7,269 bases of DNA from Prolixibacteraceae bacterium. GTDB taxonomy: Bacteria; Bacteroidota; Bacteroidia; Bacteroidales; Prolixibacteraceae. This document shows, piece by piece, positions 1-6,463 of this stretch. How positions within the stretch are numbered: the stretch's first letter is position 1; every line of letters begins with the position of its first letter. The position numbers and the translations under genes were made by a program. Where the stretch lies: assembly GCA_014380255.1 (NCBI GenBank), contig JACMKG010000252.1:1-7269 (forward strand), read 5' to 3'. The notes under the pieces are model-generated. The model was not told the DNA's origin. It was given only the letters and a program-made list of their open reading frames with translations, and ran no database searches.

Positions 1-2
1 CC

Positions 3-98
3 ATGGGTGGCTATATGAATAAAAGCCTGTTTGTTACAGCTTTTGAACGCAACTTTGATATTTTGAATCTGGGTAATGTTATATCAGAAGCTAATTAG
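3..98 (+). CDS. possible C-terminal end of an unidentified protein (5' end outside window)
   Basis: This frame is open from the left edge to a TAG at 96-98 and gives about 31 residues, ending in NLGNVISEAN. The other five frames of this stretch are closed by stops, so this is the only candidate. The composition (Phe, Asn, Leu, Glu, Arg) looks like ordinary protein, but there is too little to recognise a family. The in-frame ATG at 3-5 is probably internal rather than the start. The gene would converge on the minus-strand lipoprotein gene, with an inverted repeat between them, which fits a gene ending here. It could also be a chance open stretch. Confidence 0.35.
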   Translation: MGGYMNKSLFVTAFERNFDILNLGNVISEAN

Positions 99-242
99 TT
101 AACGCAGTAGTTAGAAGAAGCCTGCAACCTGGATAGACAAAGGTGATTCCCCAAAAAAGCGTTTGGTAAGAAATACTTTCATCAGAAGTGCTTCAAGAGA
201 ATGGAAGGATGGTTTTGCCTGAGACAGGAAGCCGGAGAGTAG

Positions 243-288
243 CTTCAGGGTTGCCAGTGTCTGATTAACCACCGCAGCAACCCTGAAG
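243..288. terminator. 12-bp perfect inverted repeat between convergent genes, possible bidirectional terminator
   Basis: The arms CTTCAGGGTTGC (243-254) and GCAACCCTGAAG (277-288) pair perfectly around a 22-nt loop. The stem starts 9 bp past the lipoprotein stop on the minus strand and lies downstream of the possible plus-strand gene end at 98. Position and strength suit a transcription end for both. There is no clean T-run on either side, and the loop is long for an intrinsic terminator, so it may instead stabilise RNA 3' ends or be a leftover repeat. Confidence 0.5.
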
Positions 289-297
289 TTCAGAATG

Positions 298-849
298 TTA
301 TTTCAGTCGGGTATATTCAACAGATTCGTTTATATCACTATAATCCCCGTCCCCGTTTTTGTCATACTTCAGGGTCAGGATATCGCCTGAAACGTTGTAT
401 TCCAGTTTAAAATCCTGGTTCTGCTCGCTTTTGTCCATGATGACTCCAAATACCAGTGATCCTTCTTTAAAATAGGTAATATTACCTGTAGGCTCACCGG
501 TTATAGGATCAACTGAAATCCCAATCTCTGATACATGAACATCCATGGTATTGCCACTTGCCAGGATCGTTCCCTTCAATACCAATGAATCTTCCCACTT
601 ATCAGCAGCATCTGTGGCAGGGGTCTGAATTCTATCTTCGAAAGTTCTTCCTGTAAGTGTCATAATGTCTTTATATTCTCCCGATGTCTCATCAGAAAAC
701 ATATTTGCATTGGAAGTCCATTTGCCTTCATAACTCTGAATCTCATCATCATCTTCTTCATCATCATTGGTGCACGATGTACTGAATACGGCGGTAGCTA
801 CCAAAAGAACCAAGAGGGCTCTGATCCATTTATTTGTTAATTCTTTCAT
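298..849 (-). CDS. small surface-type lipoprotein, possibly lipocalin-like beta barrel
   Basis: Predicted 183-residue secreted lipoprotein of unknown function. Residues 1-25 form a type II signal peptide: a charged start (MKELTNKWIR), a hydrophobic core (LLVLLVATAV) and a lipobox ending STS-Cys26. The -3 residue is Ser rather than the usual Leu. Residues 27-36 (TNDDEEDDDE) are almost all acidic. Such tracts just after the lipid Cys serve as export signals that carry lipoproteins to the outer leaflet of the outer membrane in Bacteroidota. The rest is short alternating beta-type segments, starting GKWTS (42-46) and ending EYTRLK, with a pattern like Bacteroidota lipocalin-like lipoproteins; this is inference. 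DKNGDGDYSD (163-172) resembles a DxNxDG calcium-binding loop. The gene stands alone, with 572 bp of non-coding DNA upstream and an inverted repeat just downstream. No clear promoter or Shine-Dalgarno site was seen. Confidence 0.85.
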   Translation of the reverse strand: MKELTNKWIRALLVLLVATAVFSTSCTNDDEEDDDEIQSYEGKWTSNANMFSDETSGEYKDIMTLTGRTFEDRIQTPATDAADKWEDSLVLKGTILASGNTMDVHVSEIGISVDPITGEPTGNITYFKEGSLVFGVIMDKSEQNQDFKLEYNVSGDILTLKYDKNGDGDYSDINESVEYTRLK

Positions 850-877
850 ACATGTTCTAATTTATATTTATACTGAA

Positions 878-945
878 GTTACCTTGTGATTATCTTTTTA
901 TCGTTGAATTAAGATAAACGTGTAACTGGCTGAAATTGTTACCTT
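878..945. repeat. pair of GTTACCTT direct repeats upstream of the lipoprotein gene
   Basis: GTTACCTT occurs at 878-885 and again at 938-945, exactly 60 bp apart. Both copies are preceded by CTGAA and followed within a few bases by GTG, so the match is longer than the core. They lie 29 and 89 bp upstream of the lipoprotein start, where an operator pair would lie. Two copies of an 8-mer may be chance. Confidence 0.3.
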
Positions 946-983
946 AGTGGGATAATTTAAATAATGTTATTCATAATTATCCT

Positions 984-991
984 TACATTTG
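984..991 (+). promoter_or_regulatory. Bacteroidota-type -7 box (TACATTTG), plus strand
   Basis: TACATTTG fits the TAnnTTTG consensus of the Bacteroidota housekeeping sigma factor exactly. The preceding 25 bp are AT-rich, but no good TTTG/TTG element sits about 20 bp upstream, so only half of the promoter is convincing. Transcription would run rightward from about 998 into DNA with no gene on that strand. It could drive a small RNA or a transcript antisense to the Crp-family gene, or it could be chance. Confidence 0.3.
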
Positions 992-1421
992 TAGTGTTGA
1001 ATCAAGATTTACTATTCATCCACACAGCAGCAATGGCCTTAACCCATACTCTTCAAGACTAACTTTCATCCTCCCATTCATCCTGCAGCAGGGCTTTTAG
1101 GCATCCATAGCGGGGAAATAAAGACATGAATAATTTCAGTCAGGCAAATCGATTACTTTAATCCTGGAAGGGTAAAAACGGATCATTCGGAAGTTTCTAT
1201 TCCTACAAAGATCCTGGCGGTTCCTGGCATCTGGGTTACTCATGATAGGAATCAATACCATGGACAGGAGGCCTGAATACCGTCTCAAACAGTTATTGGG
1301 AAGAGCTTGCCGGGGAATCGTATTTTAATCCCATGCTGTTGGAATGGATCTAAGGCTTCTGTAAAGGCTTTCTTCCAGATTCTGACAGATGCCCATCCAT
1401 AGCTCTTTGGGTTAGATTTGA

Positions 1422-2018
1422 TTAATGGTATAGATTAATCGCTTTTTCTTCGATCTGGGTGAGCATATGCTGGCTGATTTGCAGGAAAGAAGCTAAATCT
1501 CTTAGCGCTATGCGTGACGCCCACTTTGAATAGTGAGTCAGGAAGTGCTCGTACTTTTCCAGGATGGTGCCTGTGCGCATCAATTCTTCTGTTTCTATTC
1601 GTTCATACATGGCTTCCTCGCTGATAAAATGAATGATGGCAGAGAATTTAGGATTGCTATCACGAAGCTTGTCCAGCTCGTTTAAGGAAATGGTTAGCAA
1701 ATGACAGTTGGTAATGGCCTGTACATGGGCTGCCGAGGGCTTTCGTCTGAACCAGCCATCTAAATCTCCACAGAAATGATCTTCGGTAATAAGTTGTAGG
1801 GTAACATCCTGCCCTTCATCGTTGGTGCTGTATCTGCGTAAAAGCCCGGTAACCACGAAAGCTACCTTGGTGACCAGCATGCCAGTCCTTATAAAGAAAT
1901 CTCCTTCTTTAATGCATTCATCCTGGAAGAGTGGAGTAATGCAATCAATTTCCGTTTGATCAAGAGCTGCACCTTTGTTAAAAACCTGTGCTATCAGAAC
2001 AGATTTGTTAAAGTCCAT
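1422..2018 (-). CDS. Crp/Fnr-family transcriptional regulator
   Basis: 198-residue predicted cytoplasmic DNA-binding regulator. Residues about 20-120 match the cyclic-nucleotide-binding beta-roll of the family, with the stretch KVAFVVTGLLRRY (51-63) typical of Bacteroidota members. Residues about 122-160 form the long dimerisation helix, and 168-191 (SRIALRDLASFLQISQ onward) form the helix-turn-helix. The cAMP-binding residues of classical Crp (an RGE...RSA-type phosphate cassette) are not evident, so it may sense another ligand or none. There is no Fnr-type cysteine cluster. Length is normal for the Bacteroidota branch. The gene is probably monocistronic: a terminator-like hairpin separates it from cysK upstream, and a long gap follows. 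The sequence TATTTTTTGG about 70 bp upstream is one base too long for a clean TAnnTTTG box. Its targets are unknown. Confidence 0.85.
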   Translation of the reverse strand: MDFNKSVLIAQVFNKGAALDQTEIDCITPLFQDECIKEGDFFIRTGMLVTKVAFVVTGLLRRYSTNDEGQDVTLQLITEDHFCGDLDGWFRRKPSAAHVQAITNCHLLTISLNELDKLRDSNPKFSAIIHFISEEAMYERIETEELMRTGTILEKYEHFLTHYSKWASRIALRDLASFLQISQHMLTQIEEKAINLYH

Positions 2019-2153
2019 GGTGTCGTTTTTTAGATAAGGTAAAGGAGATAAAAGTTCGTGAATTTATTCTTATTCTGCAATACCTTCCAAAAAATAATCA
2101 CGGGACTCCTTAATGCTTTTTCCTTTTTGTTTGAAGTCTGTAAATGAGGCAGT

Positions 2154-2189
2154 AACAAACAGTAAAGGCCGGGATCCCCAGCCTTTACT
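2154..2189 (-). terminator. intrinsic terminator downstream of cysK
   Basis: The arms AGTAAAGGC (2161-2169) and GCCTTTACT (2181-2189) pair perfectly. The loop contains the palindrome GGGATCCC, which can extend the stem after a small bulge. Read on the minus strand, the hairpin begins 28 bp after the cysK stop and is followed by GTTTGTT, a modest T-rich tail. It separates cysK from the Crp-family gene downstream. Confidence 0.7.
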
Positions 2190-2217
2190 ATTCCTTTTCA
2201 ATTATAAGCAGCCTGAT

Positions 2218-3129
2218 TTAAAACAAGCCTTCAATCGATAAATATCTTTCTCCGGTGTCATAGGAGAAGGTAAGTATGCGGGAGCCTTTAGGCAGTTCGG
2301 CGATCTTTTTGGCAACAGCAGCCAGTGATGCTCCCGAGGAGATACCTACAAATAATCCTTCTTCTTTGGCAGCCCTGCGAGTATAATCAAAAGCTTCGTC
2401 CTTTGACACCTGTATGACACCATCCAGGAATTCTGTTTTGCAGTTTACCGGAATAAAACCTGCACCGATACCCTGTATCGGATGCGGACCGGGAGCGCCT
2501 CCGCTGAGAACAGGCGAAAGCTCAGGCTCTACGGCGAATGTTTTCATGTTTGGAAACTTCTCCTTAAGCACCTGGCTCACTCCGGTGATATGGCCACCGG
2601 TGCCCACCCCTGTAATCAGATAATCAAATCCTTCAGGAAAGTCTTCCAGGATCTCGCGTGCCGTTTTATCCCTGTGTACCTTAATGTTAGATTCGTTGTC
2701 GAACTGGGAAGGGATCCATGAAAGGGGAGTGGATGCTGCCAGTTCCTGGGCCTTGGCAATAGCGCCTTTCATGCCCAGCTCACGGGGGGTAAGTACCAGC
2801 TCGGCGCCATAGGCGGTAAGGATACGGCGGCGTTCAATACTCATGGATTCAGGCATCACCAGGATCAGTTTATACTTCTTAACTGCAGAAACTATTGCCA
2901 GTCCAATACCTGTATTCCCGGAGGTAGGCTCAATCATTATACTTCCAGGCTTCAGGATTCCTTGTGCTTCGGCATCTTCCACCATCGACAAGGCAATACG
3001 ATCTTTAATACTACCACCCGGGTTGCTCTTTTCAAGCTTTACATACACTTCGTATTCAGCAGGAAACAGGTTGTTTACGCGAACCAGTGGACTGTTGCCA
3101 ATGGTTTCAAGGATGTTGTTTACTTTCAT
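2218..3129 (-). CDS. cysK: cysteine synthase A (O-acetylserine sulfhydrylase)
   Basis: PLP-dependent cytoplasmic enzyme that makes L-cysteine and acetate from O-acetyl-L-serine and sulfide, the last step of cysteine synthesis. With the start at 3127-3129 the protein has 303 residues, close to the family norm. NPGGSIKDR (36-44) carries the Schiff-base lysine K42. PTSGNTG (68-74) is the substrate-binding loop, GVGTGGH (174-180) is the PLP phosphate loop, and [10 protein letters not shown] and the C-terminal [10 protein letters not shown] are also characteristic of CysK. The frame is open upstream to an ATG at 3258, but those 43 extra codons lie in low-complexity repeat DNA, and the family N-terminus starts at [16 protein letters not shown], so the shorter start is chosen. 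CysM is the alternative; the motifs and C-terminus favour CysK. It is probably a single-gene unit between two terminators. No serine acetyltransferase or recognised cysteine riboregulator is nearby. Confidence 0.95.
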   Translation of the reverse strand: MKVNNILETIGNSPLVRVNNLFPAEYEVYVKLEKSNPGGSIKDRIALSMVEDAEAQGILKPGSIMIEPTSGNTGIGLAIVSAVKKYKLILVMPESMSIERRRILTAYGAELVLTPRELGMKGAIAKAQELAASTPLSWIPSQFDNESNIKVHRDKTAREILEDFPEGFDYLITGVGTGGHITGVSQVLKEKFPNMKTFAVEPELSPVLSGGAPGPHPIQGIGAGFIPVNCKTEFLDGVIQVSKDEAFDYTRRAAKEEGLFVGISSGASLAAVAKKIAELPKGSRILTFSYDTGERYLSIEGLF

Positions 3130-3174
3130 GTGATTTTTATTTGAATTAAATTTTAGTATGTCCTCATTTAAATT

Positions 3175-3318
3175 AGTTCCAGGTTTAAAGTTCAAAGTTC
3201 CAAGGAACTGAAGGATTGATGGACTGAACTCTGGCAATCTGACACTGTGACTGATCACTGGTCATTTTTCCAAGCTTCTGTGTTTTTGCCTTTTTACTTT
3301 TGTCTTTACTTCTTTATA
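3175..3318. repeat. low-complexity repeat mosaic upstream of cysK
   Basis: Three differently patterned blocks follow each other. At 3175-3209 there are variants of AGTTCC/AAAGTTC (3175-3180, 3188-3193, 3194-3201) ending in the inverted repeat AGTTCC-AA-GGAACT (3196-3209). At 3206-3264 comes a run of variants of CTGA separated by about 5-8 bases, including GTGA-CTGA-TCAC (3247-3258). At 3265-3318 lies a pyrimidine-rich tract of CTTTTTA/CTTTTG-type units. None looks like coding or ordinary spacer DNA. From memory, similar text occurs between genes in other Bacteroidota genomes, but I could not check this. Confidence 0.5.
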
Positions 3319-3340
3319 GTATTATGGTTAGGCTTTAAAA

Positions 3341-3371
3341 CAAAAAAAGCCTCCCGGTGTTCGGAAGGCTT
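3341..3371 (-). terminator. strong intrinsic terminator, end of the ABC exporter transcript
   Basis: On the minus strand a stem AAGCCT/AGGCTT (3366-3371 with 3347-3352) continues past one mismatch into two or three more G-C pairs with a short loop. The 3' arm runs straight into seven T's (complement of 3342-3348), then GTTTT. This is a classic intrinsic terminator. It lies 173 bp after the permease stop and would end the exporter mRNA before the cysK promoter region. Confidence 0.85.
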
Positions 3372-3409
3372 CGATATATTTATGTTTTTTTATTGATCTA
3401 CATATTGTT

Positions 3410-3481
3410 CGAATGCATACCTTCCCCTGTCTGTTTATAACAGCAACACATGCACAGGTATGAGAAGTTTGTATTCATTCG
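3410..3481 (-). other. nested inverted repeat in the exporter 3' UTR (possible structured RNA)
   Basis: Outer arms CGAATGCATAC (3410-3420) and GTATTCATTCG (3471-3481) pair with one mismatch. Inside them, CTTC (3421-3424) pairs with GAAG (3464-3467), CCTGT (3426-3430) with ACAGG (3454-3458), and CTGTT (3431-3435) with AACAG (3439-3443). The whole 72-nt element can fold into one branched or bulged hairpin. It sits between the permease stop and the terminator, so it would be in the mRNA 3' UTR or in a separate small RNA sharing that terminator. A weak box TATAATTG lies upstream on the minus strand. It is not a tRNA: the TTCGAA motif lacks a pairing T-stem. Confidence 0.4.
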
Positions 3482-3544
3482 TTTCTTTGTTTGATACAAT
3501 TATAAGAAAAAATATTTATAGATACTACTAAATGAACTGTTTTT

Positions 3545-4894
3545 TTAGTTTTTATAGAACAACCATTTAACAATTTCTTTAAGATTGACTTTCTTGCCAT
3601 ACATCAGTATGCCGGTCCGATAGATCTTGGAGGCCATCCAGATACATCCTAAGATGGTGGCTACCAGTATGCCCATCGACAGGATGATCTCCCACGCCGG
3701 AACTCCAAAGGGAATGCGTACCATCATGGTTACCGGTGAGGTAAAAGGGATCATGGATACCCAGAAGGCTAAAGGCCCTTCCGGATTCTTTACCACGGGA
3801 AAGAGCATGATAATTGAAAAGATCAGCGGAATGGTGACGGGAAACATCATCTGCTGTGCATCTTCATCGCTGTCGACAGCGGCACCAATGGCACCCATCA
3901 GTGAAGCATACAGAAGAAATCCGCCGATGAAATAGAAAAACAATCCAAACACGATCAGTGGAATATTCAGGTTCCCTGCCATGTCCAGTATTTCCATGAA
4001 CATATTATCTTGTCCGGAACTCATCGCGTTGGTTTGTCCCATTGCCTGACCTCCGCTCATGATATCCTGTGTCTGCATAGAAGCGGCAGCGGCATCAGGA
4101 CCCAGGAAGGCAGAAAGCCCGGTAGTAATGGCTGCACCGAGGATAAACCAAAGGGCAATCTGCGTAAGTCCAACCAATCCAATGCCTACGATCTTTCCAA
4201 AGAGGAGGTGGAAGGGTTTCACCGATGAGATGATAACTTCCACGATACGGCTTGATTTCTCTTCCATAACTCCTTTCATGACCATCGTGCCGTACATGAA
4301 AACAAACATGTAGATCATAAAGCCTCCCGCGTAGCCGATGGCCATCGCTATTTCTGTAGAGCTTTTTACGGCTTCTCCTTTTTCACCCACCTTGATGGTG
4401 CTGAGTGTTATATTGGTTTTGGTGGCAGCAAGTTTACTTTCCAGGTCAGGCATTCCCGTTTGATCGATGACTACCTGTCTCTTCTCTCCTTCGATGAGCG
4501 ATTCGATACGGCTTGAAAGCATGTTCTTGATATCAAAAGTAACCTGTTTGTCGGATATCAGCTGTGCCTGGTTGGTGGTAAGAATGTTGGGCGGAATAAA
4601 CAACAGGGCATAATATTCGCCTGCCCTGAAATTTTTGTTTAACTCCTTGTATTGCTCTTCAGGGATGTAACGGAACTTCGTATAAGTTTGGTCTTCCAGT
4701 TTGTTAAGGATCAGGCCCGTAGGATCGTAAACAGCGATGGTCCTCAGCTCAGTATCATCCATAGAGGCCAGGTAGGCCGGCAGGATGGTAAGGGCTGCCA
4801 TCAGAAGAGGGACCAGCAAAGTCATGATGATAAACGATTTCTTTTTTACCCTGGTCAGGTATTCGCGTTTAAGTATTAACAGTGATTTATTCAT
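3545..4894 (-). CDS. ABC-2 type exporter permease (NatB/YhaP-like)
   Basis: 449-residue inner-membrane subunit of an ABC exporter, length normal for the ABC2_membrane_3 group. One transmembrane helix (about 21-43) follows a short basic cytoplasmic start. A large extracytoplasmic domain of about 140 residues (44-183) comes next, then about five or six helices: roughly 184-206, 232-262, 310-338, 350-367 and 400-421, with a possible one near 375-395. The segment EEKSSRIVEVIISSVKP (211-227) between helices 2 and 3 is the conserved ABC-2 coupling region. Residues about 266-300 are a Met/Gln/Gly/Ser-rich loop with little regular structure. The start codon is 3 bp after the stop of the ATPase gene, so translation is probably coupled. 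The substrate is unknown; relatives export sodium, drugs or peptides, so NatB is only a family label. A strong terminator follows. Confidence 0.92.
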   Translation of the reverse strand: MNKSLLILKREYLTRVKKKSFIIMTLLVPLLMAALTILPAYLASMDDTELRTIAVYDPTGLILNKLEDQTYTKFRYIPEEQYKELNKNFRAGEYYALLFIPPNILTTNQAQLISDKQVTFDIKNMLSSRIESLIEGEKRQVVIDQTGMPDLESKLAATKTNITLSTIKVGEKGEAVKSSTEIAMAIGYAGGFMIYMFVFMYGTMVMKGVMEEKSSRIVEVIISSVKPFHLLFGKIVGIGLVGLTQIALWFILGAAITTGLSAFLGPDAAAASMQTQDIMSGGQAMGQTNAMSSGQDNMFMEILDMAGNLNIPLIVFGLFFYFIGGFLLYASLMGAIGAAVDSDEDAQQMMFPVTIPLIFSIIMLFPVVKNPEGPLAFWVSMIPFTSPVTMMVRIPFGVPAWEIILSMGILVATILGCIWMASKIYRTGILMYGKKVNLKEIVKWLFYKN

Positions 4895-4897
4895 GGC

Positions 4898-5830
4898 TTA
4901 CAACTTGTTTGCACGGTTTGATTTTTCTACTACATGGATGAACACTTCATTCATGCTGGGAATAAGTTCTTTGAAGGAAACAATCTCAAACTGATTCATC
5001 AGCAGCCTTAACAGTTCATTGTTCGATTGCCCGGCTTTGAGTTGAATTTTCATCTGGTTCATGTAAGCCGTTTGCTCCTGTTCCAATATATTGAAATGCT
5101 GTTCCAGTCCATGGCGCATATCAGGGCTCTGGCCTCTGTAAACCACTTCAAAGGTGTTGGTCTTGAATTGTTCTTTTACCGCGTCAATCTGGCCATCCAG
5201 TATCTTTTTCGACTGGTTGATAAGGGCAATATGGTCGCAAATCTCTTCAACCGACGACATGTTGTGTGTCGAGAAGATGATGGTCGTTCCCTGCTTCTTT
5301 AATTCTAGGATTTCATTCTTGATCAGGTTGGTATTGATAGGGTCGAAGCCTGTGAAAGGCTCATCGAAGATCAGAAGCTTGGGTCGGTGGATTACGGTGG
5401 TGATAAACTGCACCTTCTGGGCCATCCCTTTCGAGAGTTCTTCCACTTTTTTGCTCCACCATGCTTGTATCTCGAACTTCTCGAACCAGTATTTAAGGTT
5501 CTTCAACGCATCCTTCTTCGACATTCCTTTCAGCTGAGCCAGGTAAACGGCCTGTTCACCCACTTTCATCTTCTTGTACAAACCACGTTCTTCGGGCAGG
5601 TATCCAATGTGGTAGATATCCTCTGACCTAAGCGCTCTTCCCTGAAAAAACAGTTCACCACTGTCGGGAGCTGTAATCTGGTTGATGATCCTGATAAGAG
5701 TGGTCTTACCTGCTCCGTTAGGCCCGAGCAACCCAAATACAGAAGCTTCTTTCACCGATATGCTGACACCACTCAATGCCACATGCCCAGCATATTCCTT
5801 AACAACATTATTAGCCTGAAATAAATCCAT
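4898..5830 (-). CDS. ABC exporter ATP-binding protein (NatA/YhaQ-like, with DUF4162-type C-terminus)
   Basis: 310-residue cytoplasmic ATPase that powers the permease encoded 3 bp downstream. The nucleotide-binding domain (about 1-220) has all key motifs: Walker A GPNGAGKTT (36-44), signature LSKGM (132-136), Walker B LLIFDEP (152-158) with catalytic E157, D-loop GFDP (161-164) and switch H189 in STH. In the Q-loop region the sequence is GYLPEERGLY (76-85), with Glu where most ABC ATPases have Gln; this is usual in this subfamily. Residues about 226-303 form the extra C-terminal domain (DUF4162 type) seen in NatA/YhaQ relatives. The gene starts 93 bp after the rsmD stop. No clear promoter was found in that AT-rich gap, so both read-through from rsmD and an own promoter are possible. 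Confidence 0.93.
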   Translation of the reverse strand: MDLFQANNVVKEYAGHVALSGVSISVKEASVFGLLGPNGAGKTTLIRIINQITAPDSGELFFQGRALRSEDIYHIGYLPEERGLYKKMKVGEQAVYLAQLKGMSKKDALKNLKYWFEKFEIQAWWSKKVEELSKGMAQKVQFITTVIHRPKLLIFDEPFTGFDPINTNLIKNEILELKKQGTTIIFSTHNMSSVEEICDHIALINQSKKILDGQIDAVKEQFKTNTFEVVYRGQSPDMRHGLEQHFNILEQEQTAYMNQMKIQLKAGQSNNELLRLLMNQFEIVSFKELIPSMNEVFIHVVEKSNRANKL

Positions 5831-5923
5831 AATATATAATTGAAAACTTATGTATAGGTTCGCTAAATGACCAAAACATTACAATTCATGCAATATATTC
5901 AGATATGGAAGCAGCAGGATATT

Positions 5924-6463
5924 TTATTCGGGAGCTATAAAGATACTGAAATGCACACTTCCATATCTGCGTAAGTCCTTAAAATAAGGATGTGAAGAAT
6001 AATCAAACTGACCCGAATGCTCCAGGATGAACGTTGCCCCGGGTTTTAATAAATTGTTTTTAAAGATAAGGTCAGCAACCTCTGCAAATTTAGGATGGTC
6101 GTAGGGTGGATCAGCAAATATAAGGTCGAACTGTTCCTTGATGCGCGCTGCAAAAACAAAGGCATTGGATTTAACCACCCGTACATGTTTCTCACCAAGC
6201 TTTACCAGCACTTCTTTAATGAACTGGATATGGTCTGCATTGATCTCAACGGCCGTGATATCAGTACATCCGTGCGAGGCTAGTTCATAGCTGATGCTCC
6301 CTGTACCGGCAAACAGGTCGAGTGCCTTTATCTCTTCAAAATCGATTGAATTCTGCAGAATATTAAACAGGCTTTCCTTGGCCATATCGGTGGTGGGCCT
6401 TGCCTTGAATGTTTTGCCGGGGGTGAATACCCTGCCTTTGTATTTTCCGCCGACTATACGCAT
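5924..6463 (-). CDS. rsmD: 16S rRNA (guanine966-N2)-methyltransferase
   Basis: 179-residue SAM-dependent enzyme that methylates N2 of G966 of 16S rRNA in the assembling 30S subunit. The order of motifs is complete: the N-terminal RIVGGKYKGR (2-11) and RPTTD (22-26), the SAM-binding loop DLFAGTG (49-55), acidic AVEIN (71-75) after the second strand, and the catalytic DPPY (118-121) of N2-guanine methylases. Length is normal for RsmD. The start codon lies within the end of the DUF3822 gene (10-bp overlap), which suggests translational coupling and one transcript. coaD, a common partner elsewhere, is not next to it here; the ABC exporter follows instead. Confidence 0.95.
   Translation of the reverse strand: MRIVGGKYKGRVFTPGKTFKARPTTDMAKESLFNILQNSIDFEEIKALDLFAGTGSISYELASHGCTDITAVEINADHIQFIKEVLVKLGEKHVRVVKSNAFVFAARIKEQFDLIFADPPYDHPKFAEVADLIFKNNLLKPGATFILEHSGQFDYSSHPYFKDLRRYGSVHFSIFIAPE

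Larger units (their letters stand above)
850..1421. other. 572-bp intergenic region without a supportable gene
   Basis: All frames are broken often by stops, at about the density expected by chance. One plus-strand frame (roughly 991-1422) gives short protein-like pieces such as GSFGSFYSYKDPGG and NTVSNSYWEELAGE, but about eight stops interrupt it. A minus-strand frame (1285-1434) is open for 49 codons but has no start codon. The region may contain heavily decayed coding DNA, but I cannot assign it. It holds the upstream region of the lipoprotein gene, a short direct repeat and one plus-strand promoter-like box. Confidence 0.5.

Noticed and set aside
1126..1353. Plus-strand frame with protein-like pieces, possibly a pseudogene
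   Set aside because: The stop density is about what chance gives, and no family could be recognised, so a pseudogene call is not supported.
1285..1434. 49-codon open stretch on the minus strand, just past the Crp-family gene
   Set aside because: It contains no ATG, GTG or TTG start in frame and would need a frameshift from the regulator. The regulator already has a normal family length.
1420..1440. Inverted repeat GATTAAT/ATTAATC across the stop of the Crp-family gene, possible terminator
   Set aside because: The arms are only 7 bp and AT-rich, they overlap the coding end, and no T-run follows.
3405..3425. TTCGAA motif suggesting a tRNA T-loop
   Set aside because: The flanking bases do not form a 5-bp T-stem, and no acceptor, D or anticodon arms are found.
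5027..5626. Several plus-strand open frames opposite the ABC ATPase gene
   Set aside because: They are antisense shadows of a clear ABC ATPase reading frame and show no recognisable motifs.
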